Below are positions 6,617-6,731 of a DNA stretch of 6,731 bases, piece by piece; positions within the stretch are counted from its first letter, which is position 1, and the number at the start of each line of letters is the position of its first letter. The notes under the pieces were generated by a model. That model searched no databases and had not been told where the DNA came from. It was given only the letters and a program-made list of their open reading frames with translations. This DNA comes from JADHUC01 sp964617665. GTDB taxonomy: Bacteria; Planctomycetota; Planctomycetia; Pirellulales; Pirellulaceae. Position numbers and translations under genes: made by a program. Where the stretch lies: assembly GCA_964617665.1 (NCBI GenBank), contig CAZUAH010000698.1, positions 1 through 6,731 on the forward strand, given 5' to 3'.

Positions 6617-6731
6617 ACGTGAGAGATCCGAGATAGACGGCATAGCCGTCACCAAGGAGACATGGTGTTCGGGTCGCGCCTCGGGTGCACCAAAGTTGCT
6701 ATAGCGTAAATATTCCGATCGTTCGGGTTTT
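6617..6731. other. Non-coding window end with small hairpin
   Basis: GACGGC 6636-6641 pairs with GCCGTC 6645-6650 across a three-base loop. No T-run follows, so a terminator is not supported. An AAGGAG at 6654-6659 lies only two bases before ATG 6662, whose frame ends after 15 codons; it is not a credible gene. The last bases are AT-richer and could approach a promoter beyond the window. Confidence 0.4.

Noticed and set aside
6238..6636. Plus-strand open frame of 132 codons
   Set aside because: It is composed of the right hairpin repeat and the GGTGGGCC block; no ribosome site or protein family feature supports it.

Overview
The window most likely comes from a planctomycete of the Pirellula/Rhodopirellula kind. 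I infer this from the domain fusion of its single large gene and from the hairpin-rich intergenic repeats; there is no rRNA or other taxonomic marker here.

Layout. Bases 1-84 are homopolymer-dominated (20 C, 13 G and 7 G runs) and look like a low-quality contig end. Bases ~95-254 hold a compact, strongly structured stretch whose helices, including a crossing (pseudoknot) pair, resemble the omega/HEARO guide RNA of IscB-type IS605-like elements. No IscB gene is present in the window. Its last hairpin is also the first hairpin of a ~233 bp composite repeat (238-470). Bases 601-5793 are one gene encoding a ~1730-residue protein: a planctomycete-type N-terminal segment, a Ser/Thr kinase with all catalytic residues, one transmembrane helix, about 17 WD40-like units, a Pro/Glu-rich linker and a C-terminal formylglycine-generating-enzyme (SUMF1) type domain that lacks one of the two active-site cysteines. 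Convergent to it, on the minus strand, are the start and lipobox of a small lipoprotein gene broken by a one-base frameshift (6028 downward). Bases 6100-6334 are a second copy of the 233 bp repeat in opposite orientation, so the kinase gene and the lipoprotein remnant sit between inverted repeats. The remaining 400 bases are non-coding and contain another inverted-repeat set built on GGTGGGCC.

Function. The main gene is best read as a stand-alone membrane receptor kinase: cytoplasmic kinase, one membrane pass, and a very large external beta-propeller/FGE-fold region for ligand or partner binding. Nothing in the window forms an operon with it. The rest is repeat and relic DNA typical of a planctomycete intergenic region.
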